NCBI GenBank assembly: GCA_040878185.1
Contig: JBBDMS010000035.1
Coordinates: 1 to 64,000 of the forward strand
Direction of reading: 5' to 3'
From: JAWXBK01 sp040878185
GTDB taxonomy: Bacteria; Pseudomonadota; Alphaproteobacteria; Dongiales; Dongiaceae
Length of the DNA: 64,000 nucleotides
The position numbers and the translations under genes were made by a program. Every line of letters starts with the position of its first letter. The stretch's first letter is position 1. Shown piece after piece: positions 1 through 8,870 of this stretch. The notes beneath the pieces are model-generated. The model was given only the letters and a program-made list of their open reading frames with translations. It did not search any database and was not told the origin of the DNA.

Positions 1-1
1 G

Positions 2-2236
2 GTCAACTGGGATCCGGTCGACCAGACCGTGCTGGCGAACGAACAGGTGATCGACGGAAGAGGCTGGCGCTCGGATGCGCCGGTCGAGCGGCGCAAGCTC
101 GCGCAATGGTTCTTCCGGATCACCGCCTATGCCGAGGATCTGCTGCAGTCGCTCGAAAACGATCTCGAACGCTGGCCGGCGAAAGTCCGGTTGATGCAGG
201 AGAACTGGATCGGCAAATCGCGCGGCGCCTTCATCGATTTCGCGATCGAGGGTCGCTCGAAGAATTCGCCCGAAAAATTACGCGTGTTCACGACGCGACC
301 CGATACGCTCGACGGCGCAACCTTCCTCGCGCTCTCGCCGCATCATCCTCTCGCAACCGAACTCGCCGCATCCGATCCAAAGCTCACGGCCTTCATCGCC
401 GAATGCGATCGCGTCGGCACGTCGGAAGCGGCGATCGAGCTTGCCGAGAAAAAAGGCTATCGCACCACGCTCGCCGGCAAGCATCCCTATCTACCGACCG
501 GCCTGCCCGTCTTCGTCGCGAATTTCGTGCTGATGGATTACGGCACCGGTGCAATTTTCGGCGTGCCGTCAGGCGACCAGCGCGACCTCGACTTCGCGCG
601 CAAATACGAGCTGCCGGTGATCGAAACCTACCGGCCGCTCGATTCGCGCGATCCGACGCCCGACGAGATCGAACGCTACCAGGCGAAGTTCGACGAGAAC
701 CCGGTTGTCTCTATCGGCAACGGCACGAAGCGCGAGAGCCTGTTCCACATCGCGCGCACCGCTTTTGTCGACAAATCGGATACGCAGAAGGTCCGCTACA
801 CCGCCGCCGGCTTCATGAAAGAGCGCGAGGTGACGCCGATCGTCGCGATCGAGAAGGCGATCGAATGGCTCGAGAAGAACGGCCACGGCGAAGGCACGAT
901 CCAGTACCGGCTGCGCGACTGGGGCGTCTCGCGGCAGCGTTACTGGGGATGCCCGATTCCGGTGATCCATTGCGAGGCATGCGGCATCGTGCCCGTGCCC
1001 ATGGATCAGCTTCCAGTCGAGCTGCCCGAGGATGTGACCTTCGACAAGCCCGGCAATCCGCTCGACCATCATCCGACCTGGAAGCATGTCGCCTGCCCGA
1101 CCTGCGGCGGGAATGCGCGGCGCGAGACCGACACGTTCGACACGTTCATGGAATCTTCCTGGTATTTCGCACGCTTCTGCTCGCCGCGCGCGCCGACGCC
1201 GACCGAGCGGTCCGACGTCGATTACTGGCTGCCGGTCGACCAGTATGTCGGCGGCGTCGAACATGCCGTGCTGCATCTGCTCTATGCACGTTTCTATACC
1301 CGCGCGATGCGCGCCGGCGGCCATGTCGCCGTCGACGAGCCGTTCGAAGGTCTGTTCACCCAGGGCATGGTCTGCCACGAGACCTATCGCGACGAAGCCG
1401 GTAACTGGCTGCTGCCGCAGGAGATAGAAAGAACGGGCGAGCAGGCGGTCACGATCGACGGGAACCGGCCGGTCGAGATCGGCCGGTCCGAGAAGATGTC
1501 GAAATCGCGCAAGAACGTGGTCGACCCGGCCAACATCATCGAGGTCTACGGCGCCGATACCGCGCGCTGGTTCATGCTCTCCGACAGCCCGCCCGAGCGC
1601 GACCTCGAATGGACCGAATCGGGCGTCGAGGGCGCGTGGCGTTTCCTGCAGCGCGTCTGGCGCATGGTCGACGACGCGGCCGATGCGCTGCCACCCGCGA
1701 ACAGGGATGGGGTCGGTGCCGCGATGCCCGCCGATCTGTCGGCCGCGGCGACCGAACTGCGGCGCGCGACCCACAAGACGATCAAGGGCGTCAGCGAAGA
1801 CATCGCGCGCTTTCACTTCAACAAGGCGGTCGCGCGCATCCACGAGCTGGTCAACCGGCTGCAGGCGGAAAATTCCAGCGACGCCGGCATTCATCATGCG
1901 CGGCGCGAGGCGCTCGAATCGCTCACGCTGCTGATACAGCCGATGGTGCCGCATCTTGCCGAGGAACTCTGGAGCCGGCTCGGCCACCAGACATTGCTCG
2001 CCGCCGACGTCGCCTGGCCGGTGGCGGAAGCCGCCCTCACGATCGACGAGGCGGTGACGATCGCGGTTCAGGTCAACGGCAAATTGCGCGCGACCATCGA
2101 ACTGCCGCGCGACACCGCGAGCAACGAAGCGGAAGCGGCGGCCCTCGCCGATCCCGCGGTCCAACGCGCCATGGAAGGAAAGGCGGCACGCAAAGTCATC
2201 GTCGTGCCGAACCGGATCGTCAATGTCGTGGTCTAG
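2..2236 (+). CDS. leuS: leucyl-tRNA synthetase, 5'-truncated by window edge
   Basis: Charges tRNA-Leu with leucine in the cytoplasm. The reading frame is open from base 2, so the N-terminus with the HIGH motif lies outside the window and 744 residues remain. Visible landmarks are VNWDPVDQTVLANEQV at the start, the CP1 editing domain with its threonine-rich stretch TTRPDTLDGATF, the ESSWYFARF region, and the ATP-binding KMSKS motif encoded from about 1493. The C-terminal anticodon-binding domain ends with the usual KVIVVPNRIVNVVV. The stop codon lies inside lptE (14-nt overlap), so leuS, lptE and holA look co-transcribed. This is a common alphaproteobacterial order. Confidence 0.98.
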   Translation, partial: VNWDPVDQTVLANEQVIDGRGWRSDAPVERRKLAQWFFRITAYAEDLLQSLENDLERWPAKVRLMQENWIGKSRGAFIDFAIEGRSKNSPEKLRVFTTRPDTLDGATFLALSPHHPLATELAASDPKLTAFIAECDRVGTSEAAIELAEKKGYRTTLAGKHPYLPTGLPVFVANFVLMDYGTGAIFGVPSGDQRDLDFARKYELPVIETYRPLDSRDPTPDEIERYQAKFDENPVVSIGNGTKRESLFHIARTAFVDKSDTQKVRYTAAGFMKEREVTPIVAIEKAIEWLEKNGHGEGTIQYRLRDWGVSRQRYWGCPIPVIHCEACGIVPVPMDQLPVELPEDVTFDKPGNPLDHHPTWKHVACPTCGGNARRETDTFDTFMESSWYFARFCSPRAPTPTERSDVDYWLPVDQYVGGVEHAVLHLLYARFYTRAMRAGGHVAVDEPFEGLFTQGMVCHETYRDEAGNWLLPQEIERTGEQAVTIDGNRPVEIGRSEKMSKSRKNVVDPANIIEVYGADTARWFMLSDSPPERDLEWTESGVEGAWRFLQRVWRMVDDAADALPPANRDGVGAAMPADLSAAATELRRATHKTIKGVSEDIARFHFNKAVARIHELVNRLQAENSSDAGIHHARREALESLTLLIQPMVPHLAEELWSRLGHQTLLAADVAWPVAEAALTIDEAVTIAVQVNGKLRATIELPRDTASNEAEAAALADPAVQRAMEGKAARKVIVVPNRIVNVVV

Positions 2237-2768
2237 ACGGAAATTTCTCGCCAGCGCCGCGTCGTTCGCCGCGCTCGCCATTTTGCTGCCGCTCGCCGGC
2301 TGCGGCTTCAAGCCGCTTTACGGCTATCAGGACGATCCGACCGGCGGCGCCCCCGCGCGCCTTGCCGAGGTCAAGATCGTTCCGATCGCCGAGCGTTCCG
2401 GCCAGCTTCTCTATATCGATCTGCGCGAGCGGATCAATCCGCTCGGCGTGCCGGACGATCCGCGCTGGGTGCTCGATATCGACCTGATCGAACGGCAGGA
2501 AAACCTGCTGATCGCGCGCGACGAGACGGCGACACGTACCAACGTGCTGCTGCGCGCCGAGTTCACCCTGACGCGCCTGGTCGACAACGCGGTCGTCCTG
2601 AACGGTGCCTCGCAGGTGAGCGTCGGCTACAACATCCTCGACAACCAGTTCGCCACGATCACCTCGGAACAGGACGCGCGCGCGCGCGGCGTGACCCAGA
2701 TCGGCAACGATATCGCAACGCGGCTCGCGGTCTATATGTCGGATCAGCAGCCGGCCCCAGCCCCGTGA
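2223..2768 (+). CDS. lptE: LPS-assembly lipoprotein LptE
   Basis: Predicted outer-membrane lipoprotein that plugs the LptD barrel during lipopolysaccharide export. The 181-residue product begins with a basic twin-Arg-like stretch (SRRKF), a hydrophobic segment and a lipobox ending LAGC at about residues 24-27. GFKPLYG follows, which is typical of the family. It overlaps the end of leuS by 14 nt and precedes holA, the order seen in many alphaproteobacteria. The rest of the sequence is divergent, as usual for LptE, so the call rests mainly on lipobox, size and position. Confidence 0.88.
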   Translation: MSWSRRKFLASAASFAALAILLPLAGCGFKPLYGYQDDPTGGAPARLAEVKIVPIAERSGQLLYIDLRERINPLGVPDDPRWVLDIDLIERQENLLIARDETATRTNVLLRAEFTLTRLVDNAVVLNGASQVSVGYNILDNQFATITSEQDARARGVTQIGNDIATRLAVYMSDQQPAPAP

Positions 2769-2823
2769 CGATCGGTGCCGTGACGCGCACCGGCGCGATC
2801 GCATTTTCTCGGCGCATCGCCCG

Positions 2824-3906
2824 ATGAAACTTTCCGGCCGCGCGATCGACCGGTTTCTCGCATCGCCCGATCCCGCGGTGGTCGCCGTCGTGGTTTACGG
2901 CCCGGATGAAGGGCTGGTGCGCGAACGGGCCGATCGCCTGGTCACCCTGATCGCCGGCGATCCGAAGGATCCCTTCCGCGTCGCCGAACTGCCGGGGAGC
3001 GCCATCGAAACCGATCCGGCGCGGCTTGCCGACGAGGCCGACCAGCTTTCGATGACCGGCGGCCGGCGTGTCGTGAAACTGCGCGAGGCCGGCGACGGCG
3101 TCGCGAAGGCGCTGCTCGCCTGGCTCGATGAAGGCGCCCCGGCCGGCAAGGGAAAGACCGAGAGCGGCGGCTTCGTCGTGATCGAGGCCGGCGAACTTAA
3201 CGCCCGTTCGGGCCTGCGCAAGATCGCCGAGGGCCATCCGCGCGCCGCAGCGCTGCCCTGCTATCGCGACGAGATCGCCGGGCTGCAGAAACTCGCGCGC
3301 GACAAGCTGAAAGCCGACGGTCTCGATATCGCGGCCGACGCGCTGCAATGGCTCGTAACCCATCTCGGTTCGGATCGCGCGGTCACGATGGCCGAGCTGG
3401 AAAAGCTCTCGCTCTACAAACTCGGCGGCCAAAGGGGAGAACAGGGTACCGGCACGCGGGTCGAACTCGCCGACGTGCTTGCGGTCGTCGGCGATTCGGC
3501 CGATCTCGCGCTCGACGATCTGGTGCTCGCGCTCGGCGACGGCGATTTGCCCGGCCTCGAACGCGCGATCTCGCGCAGCTTCGCCGAAGGCGCCAATCCG
3601 GTCACCATCCTGCGCGCCTGCGGCCGGCATTTCCTGCGCCTCCAGCTCGTGCAGGGGATCGCAAAAGAGAGCAATGTCGAAACGGGGCTGCGCAGCCTGC
3701 GCCCGCCACTGTTCTTCAAGACCGCCGACCGCTTCAAAGCCCAGCTCGGGCGCTGGCGCGAACCGCTGCTGGCGGACGCGCTCGCGCGCATCGTCGCCGC
3801 CGAACGCGACTGCAAGCGCACCGGCTTTCCCGTGCAGACGATCTGCCATCGCGCGCTGATCGATATCGCGTCCCTGATCCGCGTCGCGACCCGCAAGGCG
3901 GGATAG
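2824..3906 (+). CDS. holA: DNA polymerase III subunit delta
   Basis: Delta subunit of the clamp-loader complex, which opens and loads the beta sliding clamp. The product has 360 residues, close to the family norm of about 340. It opens with MKLSGRAIDRFLASP and contains the AVVVYGPDEGLVRERADRL segment typical of the N-terminal domain. The C-terminal collar domain includes RACGRHFLRLQLVQ. It lies 55 nt after lptE and starts with ATG. In many relatives the next gene is the convergent parB. Here an accessory region starts 7 nt after its stop. Confidence 0.95.
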   Translation: MKLSGRAIDRFLASPDPAVVAVVVYGPDEGLVRERADRLVTLIAGDPKDPFRVAELPGSAIETDPARLADEADQLSMTGGRRVVKLREAGDGVAKALLAWLDEGAPAGKGKTESGGFVVIEAGELNARSGLRKIAEGHPRAAALPCYRDEIAGLQKLARDKLKADGLDIAADALQWLVTHLGSDRAVTMAELEKLSLYKLGGQRGEQGTGTRVELADVLAVVGDSADLALDDLVLALGDGDLPGLERAISRSFAEGANPVTILRACGRHFLRLQLVQGIAKESNVETGLRSLRPPLFFKTADRFKAQLGRWREPLLADALARIVAAERDCKRTGFPVQTICHRALIDIASLIRVATRKAG

Positions 3907-3913
3907 GCGCGAC

Positions 3914-4909
3914 GTGATCGTCTATGTGACCACGCGCATGGGCCGGCGTGCGATCACCGAATCCTACCCGCTATTGCCGCGCGATCTGCGCGACCGTATC
4001 CGGTATGTGACCTACGTCGAGCTGGAGCGCCAGCACTCGCTGCCGCTCGCGACCTATATTTTCGCCGATATCGAGCGGTTGCTGCCGCCGACCACCGAAC
4101 GCGCCGCCGCGATCTGGGAACGCCTCGCCGCGTCGGGCGAGCCGGTGCGCCTGCTCAACCATCCGACGCGCTCGTTGACGCGCACGCGCCTGCTGCCGAC
4201 TTTGTTCCGCGACGGCATCAACGATTTCACCGTGCATCCGGCGGATGCGCCGCCGCCGCCGTCCATCCGCTATCCGGTATTTCTGCGCGGCGCCGAGGAT
4301 CATAACGGCGCGCGCAGCGAGCTGATCCACGACGGCGCGATGCTCGAAAGCGAATTGCTCCGCGTCGAGGCATCGGGCCTGCGGCGCCGGCATTGCCTGA
4401 TCGTCGAGTTTTGCGACACCGCCGACGCGCAGGGCATCTATCGGAAGTACGATGCCTATATCGCCGGCGATCGCATCCTGCCGACCGACATTTATATGTC
4501 GTCGCGCTGGATGCTGAAATGGAACAACAGCCGCCAGTTCGATGGCGCGCCGATGTCGCCGGCGGCAATGCTCGGCGAGGAAATCGCATTCCCACGCGAT
4601 TTCGCCCATGCCGACCAATTGCGCGCGATCGCGCGGCGCGCCGCGATCGATTACGGGCGGATCGATTTCTCCTGGCTCGGCGACCGCATCCAGATCTGGG
4701 AGATCAACACCAACCCCGATCTGGTGCTGCCCGATCTGTACGAACCCGCCCACCGTGCGAGCGACTACGGGCAGCAGGTTCTGCCCGGGATCCTCGAGTC
4801 GGTTTTCGCGATGCTGCGGTCGCTCGATTGCGATGGCGATCCGAAGATCCGGATTCCGATGCGCCCCGGGGTCGCCGCGCTTGTATCTCCCGGCGTCGCG
4901 GCACCCTAG
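3914..4909 (+). CDS. ATP-grasp-like protein of unknown function
   Basis: 331-residue protein with a GTG start 7 nt after holA. The N-terminal part (about 1-100) is unassigned. From about 200 onward the layout resembles an ATP-grasp enzyme: KYDAYIAGDRILP, then DYGRIDFSWLGDRIQIWE and the metal-binding-like sequence EINTNPDLVLPD near residue 260. ATP-grasp enzymes join carboxylates to amines or thiols using ATP. The substrate cannot be told from sequence. A truncated tandem copy of the N-terminal third follows at 4995. The fold assignment is inferred from the C-terminal motifs only. Confidence 0.6.
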   Translation: MIVYVTTRMGRRAITESYPLLPRDLRDRIRYVTYVELERQHSLPLATYIFADIERLLPPTTERAAAIWERLAASGEPVRLLNHPTRSLTRTRLLPTLFRDGINDFTVHPADAPPPPSIRYPVFLRGAEDHNGARSELIHDGAMLESELLRVEASGLRRRHCLIVEFCDTADAQGIYRKYDAYIAGDRILPTDIYMSSRWMLKWNNSRQFDGAPMSPAAMLGEEIAFPRDFAHADQLRAIARRAAIDYGRIDFSWLGDRIQIWEINTNPDLVLPDLYEPAHRASDYGQQVLPGILESVFAMLRSLDCDGDPKIRIPMRPGVAALVSPGVAAP

Positions 4910-4994
4910 GCCGTATCGCTCTTGTGCGGCGCGACAGGCGAATGGTTACGCCGGGAATCGGATCGGGGTTCGTTTCAGGACAGGTGACACCCGC

Positions 4995-5399
4995 ATGATC
5001 GTTTACGTGACGACAAGACTGGGCTGGCGCGCGATCGCGGAGTCGCTGCCGCATCTGCCCCGCGATCTGCGCCGAAGCTTCAGGCTCACGACCTATGGCG
5101 ACCTCCAGAAGCGGATCTGGCTGCCGCTCGCAACCTACATCTTCGCCGATATCGAACGGCTCGCGCCCAAAACGGCCGAGCGCGCGGCGTGCGTCTGGGA
5201 TGCGCTCGCTTCGTCGCGCGAGCCGGTTCGCCTGTTCAATCATCCGACCCGTTCGCTATCGCGCGCGAAACTGCTGCAAACCCTGTTTCGCGCCGGGCTC
5301 TCTGCTTTCTCTGTGTCTCTGTGGTTCGATCTTCTACCGCCTTGCCGGGTATCGGGCTTCCCTTTTCCCTGCTATTGGCATAAAATACATAGAATATGA
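4995..5399 (+). pseudogene. truncated tandem copy of the ATP-grasp-like gene
   Basis: The first ~100 codons closely match the start of the gene at 3914. Both begin MIVYVTTR(M/L)G and share LPLATYIFADIERL and PVRL(L/F)NHPTRSL. Similarity stops near base 5300, where the second copy turns into AFSVSLWFDLLPP and reaches a stop at 5399. All ATP-binding residues are missing. This looks like a duplication whose 3' part was lost or replaced by the toxin-antitoxin segment that begins at 5419. The remnant may still be translated, but no function can be argued. Confidence 0.7.
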
Positions 5400-5418
5400 A
5401 TTTGGCAGGAATAAGCCC

Positions 5419-5679
5419 ATGGCGACCGTCACCTCGGCCGAACTCCAGAGAAAGCTAGGCGAAATTCAGGATCGGGCGCTGCGCGAGCCGGTCACGGTGA
5501 CCCATCATGGAAGGCCGCGGCTGGTCATCCTCTCGGCCGACGAATATCGCCGGCTGCGCCGCCGGGACCGCCAGGCATTGCCGATCGACGCGCTGTCGCC
5601 TTCCGACCTCGCCGCGATCGCCCGGGCCGAGGCGCCGGCGAGCCACGCCCTGCTCGATCGCGAACTCGACCAAGTCTGA
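5419..5679 (+). CDS. Phd/YefM-type antitoxin
   Basis: 86-residue antitoxin of a type II toxin-antitoxin pair. The N-terminal DNA-binding/dimerisation fold is recognisable: MATVTSAELQRKLGEIQ, then EPVTVTHHGRPRLVILSADEY, the standard Phd signature. The acidic C-terminal tail (from about residue 55) would wrap the toxin and mask it. Such proteins repress their own promoter. The likely toxin starts 36 nt downstream at 5716. The ATG is preceded by AGGAATAA at about 5408, a plausible ribosome binding site. Confidence 0.88.
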   Translation: MATVTSAELQRKLGEIQDRALREPVTVTHHGRPRLVILSADEYRRLRRRDRQALPIDALSPSDLAAIARAEAPASHALLDRELDQV

Positions 5680-5715
5680 GCGATCCGGACCGGGCACGAG
5701 GGGACCGCACCCGTC

Positions 5716-6204
5716 ATGGCACTGCCCAAGCCGCATCCGGGTCTGGTCATCGCCTATGACTATCAGTGGCACGACCGCAGCCTTGCCGGGCGCGACGCCG
5801 CATTGACCGAACGGCCGCCGGGCGCCGTGGTGCTGGCTGTCGCCGACCAGGCGGGCGAACGGCTCGTCACCGCGGCGCCGATTGCAACTTTTCCGCCGGC
5901 CGATCCGCGCGATGCGGTCGAGCTGCCGCGCGCGACCTGTCGGCGTCTCGGTCTCGATGCCAAGACCGGAGGCGGGACCGGGGGCGGCCCCGGGGACAGC
6001 CCCAAGGACAACAACGACGCAAGCGATGTGCGGAACTTCGTCATCGTCAGCGAGGTCAATCGCTTCGTCTGGCCCGGCCCCGATCTGCGTCCGGTCGCGA
6101 CGCGCAGCGCGAGCGCGTTTGTCTACGGCGTGCTGCCGCCGCGTCTGTTCAAGCGCATCACCGCGCAACTGATCGGGCGCTGGCACGCACGCGATCCGGA
6201 ATGA
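5716..6204 (+). CDS. PemK/MazF-like growth-inhibitor toxin
   Basis: 162-residue protein beginning MALPKPHPGLVIAYDYQW, followed by AVVLAVADQ, VELPRATCRRLGLD and VNRFVWPGPDLRPV. This pattern is seen in PemK-like plasmid-maintenance toxins, whose family members cleave mRNA. A glycine-rich, poorly conserved loop (about residues 85-105) interrupts the core just before the VNRFVWPGPDLRP block. Placement 36 nt after a Phd-type antitoxin supports the toxin role. The Phd-with-PemK pairing is a mixed one, and the activity is inferred. Confidence 0.72.
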   Translation: MALPKPHPGLVIAYDYQWHDRSLAGRDAALTERPPGAVVLAVADQAGERLVTAAPIATFPPADPRDAVELPRATCRRLGLDAKTGGGTGGGPGDSPKDNNDASDVRNFVIVSEVNRFVWPGPDLRPVATRSASAFVYGVLPPRLFKRITAQLIGRWHARDPE

Positions 6205-6278
6205 CGCGACGCACCATCCTTCACCGCCGAAGGTGAGATCCCTGCGCATTCCTTGTTTGGCTCGGCATTGCCAATATT

Positions 6279-6402
6279 GATTGTCATTGCCGAGCTTGAC
6301 CCGGCAATCCATCGCAGTTCCAGACTCGGAACAAGAATGTTCGCTATGAACCGTGTATCGGCGCGGTGAATCGCCGGGTCTTCGCCCGGCGATGACGAGA
6401 TA
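6279..6402. repeat. palindromic intergenic repeat (GTCATTGCCG family)
   Basis: Two inverted-repeat halves flank a short spacer. The left half (from 6281) reads CATTGCCG...CCGGCAATCC and the right half (6371-6398) reads TCGCCGGG...CCCGGCGATGAC. The same family recurs at 13300-13432 and 20849-20880. It lies between the PemK-like toxin and the exporter gene, in the 293-base gap 6205-6497, and may form an mRNA hairpin. No other feature was seen in that gap. Confidence 0.7.
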
Positions 6403-6497
6403 AAGTTTGCCTCATCCCTAGGCACGTCGCGCGCTGAAGCATCGATTATGTTATCGTCGCATGAGGGAACGACACCGCGAATCGGGGGAGACGCGCC

Positions 6498-7286
6498 ATG
6501 CTCGAAAGCCTGATCGGAGAGGGAGTAGGCGCGCTCGCGATTGCCGCGATCGCCGGTCTCGCCTGCGGTTTTCTCAATACCGTCGCATCGTCCGGTTCGG
6601 CCGTGTCGCTGCCGATCCTGATGATGATCGGACTCGATCCGATCACCGCGAACGCAACCAATCGCATTCCCGTGTTGATCGGCGGCGTCTCCGCCACCGC
6701 CAGTTTCCATCGCCGCAAGGTGATGCCCTGGGGCCTCGCGCTCAAGGTGAGCGCGCCGGTGACGATCGGTGCCATCGGCGGCGCGTTGCTCGCGGAGTGG
6801 CTGCCGAGCCGCGAGCTCGGGCTCGTCATTACCGGTGCGGTGCTGCTCGCGCTGCTGCTGCTGTTCACCAAGGTGAAGAAGATCCTCGAGACGGCGACGT
6901 CCGACACGATCCGCTTCGGCATGCGCGAGATCCTGGTGTTTCTCGGGATCGGCGCGTGGCTCGGCTTCATCGTGCTCGACGGCGCGACCTACATGCTGCT
7001 GGTCCTCGTGTTGATGGTCGGTGCGGCGCTGGTGCCGGCGAATGCGATCAAGAGCGCGGTCCTGGTGCCGACCTCGATCGTCGCGATCGCGATCTTCATC
7101 TGGAAGGGTCACATCGACTGGGAGTTCGGTGCGGCGATGGCGCTCGGTTCGATCGCCGGCGGCATTCTCGGTGCGCAGCTCGCGACCTCGGCGAATGCGC
7201 GCAAGTGGATCTTCCGGCTGCTGGTGTTTGTGATTGTCGCCGAGCTGGTACATCTCGCGATCCATTATCTGGGCGAGACCGTCTAG
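6498..7286 (+). CDS. TSUP (TauE/SafE) family membrane transporter
   Basis: 262-residue inner-membrane protein with about eight hydrophobic segments. The N-terminal repeat contains GLACGFLNTVASSGSAVSLPIL and NATNRIPVLIGGVSA, and the matching C-terminal half contains VGAALVPANAIKSAVLVPTS. These are hallmarks of TSUP carriers, which export sulfite, sulfoacetate or related organosulfur anions. The substrate is not determinable here and there is no sulfur-metabolism neighbour. The start is preceded by GGGGGAGACGCGCC, a good ribosome binding site. Confidence 0.9.
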   Translation: MLESLIGEGVGALAIAAIAGLACGFLNTVASSGSAVSLPILMMIGLDPITANATNRIPVLIGGVSATASFHRRKVMPWGLALKVSAPVTIGAIGGALLAEWLPSRELGLVITGAVLLALLLLFTKVKKILETATSDTIRFGMREILVFLGIGAWLGFIVLDGATYMLLVLVLMVGAALVPANAIKSAVLVPTSIVAIAIFIWKGHIDWEFGAAMALGSIAGGILGAQLATSANARKWIFRLLVFVIVAELVHLAIHYLGETV

Positions 7287-8255
7287 CGCGCCGATCGATT
7301 CGCGAGGGGCACAAACGACACTCGCGCCCGAGCCCCGGGGCGGCTTCGCCGCGGCACCGGCCGCAACCGTGGGCCGCACCCCTCCGATCCGTCTTGGCGA
7401 CGCACACTTCCAGACCCCCGCGGGCGCGCCGAAACGGCCCGCGCAACCCGCGATCTGCCAGGCGACGGGGCTTCAAGACCCCCGCCGGCCGAAAACCGGG
7501 CCGGCCTGCCGATCGTCGGATGAATGTGGTTTGCCGCGGCAACGGCCGTCACCCGGCCTCGCGCGTTTCCGAGAATCCGCAGAAATCTGCCGTATTTGTG
7601 CGATGTGAACGAGCGCACACAGCTATGTGTCGCAACGGACGTATATGTACCGATGCAGGGATGCTTTCGGCCGGCAGGCGACCAACTATAGGCGTCGCAC
7701 TGGCGTGTCGCCCGGCCGGACCCTGTCCCGGAAGGCGGCACGAGACAGCGGATGCGCTGCCGTCCGGTTCGGGGTCGTGCTTCGGCGACGGTCAATGCAG
7801 ACGGATCGCGCCGAGACCCGGAACAGGCTGGCCAGCGTTCAGGGGCGCGGGATCCGGGGCCGGGTTCCGCGCCCCGCCCTTTTGTGGGGTATGGCATCTG
7901 AACGGGATGCCGCCCGGGAGACCGGCCGCCGCGGGCTCGCCGAGAGCGGCAAGGCTTGGGCGCAATCCCTGAGCCGCCGATGGTTTCCGGCGATCCGCCC
8001 GGCCCACACATCACCCATTATTGACGGTCACTGCCCCCGAACCCCGCCCGATCTGGCAGGTGCGTTTTCGGCGACTCGGGGCTGCCGGTGAACAATCCGT
8101 ACCGCGCGATCCGGTGGCGACAGCGCTGGCAGGCGGGTGATCCCACGTTTACATTCGGCCTTGGTGCCTGGGGCCGGTTTCGGACGTTTGGCTTGGGGGC
8201 GTCGGCTGGTACCGGCCGGCGATCCCAGCATCTCAGGGCCATTCATCCAGCGCGG
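7287..8255. other. 969-base stretch with no recognisable gene
   Basis: Several overlapping frames are open on both strands, but none gives a protein with recognisable domains, a sensible ribosome binding site or conserved-looking composition. They are rich in Arg and Pro, as expected for random frames of GC-rich DNA. Composition is mixed, with a locally less GC-rich patch around 7590-7690. I see no tRNA, hairpin terminator or repeat that I can defend. Decayed accessory DNA is a possible explanation. Confidence 0.5.
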
Positions 8256-8522
8256 CTATTCCCGTTCCAGGGTGCCGACGGTGCGGCCCGCGCGGTCCCT
8301 CAGGACGAATCCGCTTCCGTAGGCGTCCGGCTTCAGGATTCCGATCGTCTGTCCCGCGCGATCGCGCAGCACATACCCGCTCCCGTAAGGATCGGGCCTG
8401 AGCGTTCCGATCGTCTGACCCGCGCGATCCCTGGCAACCAGATCCTCGGCGTCGGCCGGCGCGAGCAATCCAAAACCGAGAAAGACGATGGCAATGACAG
8501 TGCGCGCAAAAATAACCGGCAT
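8256..8522 (-). CDS. small secreted protein made of 22-residue repeats
   Basis: 88-residue protein of unknown function. Residues 1-25 form a signal peptide ending in ADA with a likely cleavage before EDLV. The mature part is almost entirely a tandem repeat: RDRAGQTIGTLRPDPYGSG starts at residue 31, RDRAGQTIGILKPDAYGSG at 53, and a shortened RDRAGRTVGTLERE at 75. The repeat is periodic at 66 bp in the DNA. The G-x-L/I and YGSG spacing suggests a beta-strand/turn unit, which is inference. It stands alone between two unassigned gaps. Confidence 0.65.
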   Translation of the reverse strand: MPVIFARTVIAIVFLGFGLLAPADAEDLVARDRAGQTIGTLRPDPYGSGYVLRDRAGQTIGILKPDAYGSGFVLRDRAGRTVGTLERE

Positions 8523-8870
8523 GACGGCAGGACCTCGCGTTGTTCCTCACCAGAACCTGCACGATCGGGGAACGGGATTCCTGCGCAAGCGGGGGATGGC
8601 TTGGGAGGACACGGCCGACAATTCGACCGATGCTCCGCTCACCGAGCGCCGGAGGAAACGCGCCGATCGGAATCGGCAGGCGGGCGTTGCCAATCAAACG
8701 CGATCGTTCACCGATCGACGCCGTGCGGACGGCCCTTCCTACCGCAACTTCTCGATCAGCCCCAGCAACCTTCCGCGCGTTCTTGAGCGGGGCGATCGCA
8801 CGATGGTTCATTACTGAGAATTATTTGATAGCCAACCAAATCTTTTAAGGATTGCCACTAACAATGGATT
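8523..8870. other. 348-base intergenic stretch, composition shift
   Basis: No gene is supported here. Composition changes sharply near 8815, from GC-rich host-like DNA to the lower-GC segment that carries the restriction-modification genes. That point is a candidate left boundary of the acquired block. The 3' end of the leftward RHIM-motif gene lies at 8871. I see no direct repeat or tRNA that would mark an attachment site. Confidence 0.45.

Noticed and set aside
2822..2840. parS-like site (GATGAAACTTTCC)
   Set aside because: Only half of the palindrome matches; no CACGTG or CCCGTG core is present.
4995..5399. Functional second ATP-grasp protein
   Set aside because: All predicted nucleotide- and metal-binding residues lie beyond the break.
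6279..6402. CRISPR repeat
   Set aside because: Copies are palindromic, widely spaced and at unrelated loci, with no regular spacers and no cas genes.
7287..8255. Several overlapping long frames on both strands
   Set aside because: They encode Arg/Pro-rich sequences without motifs, repeats or ribosome binding sites, and they conflict with each other.
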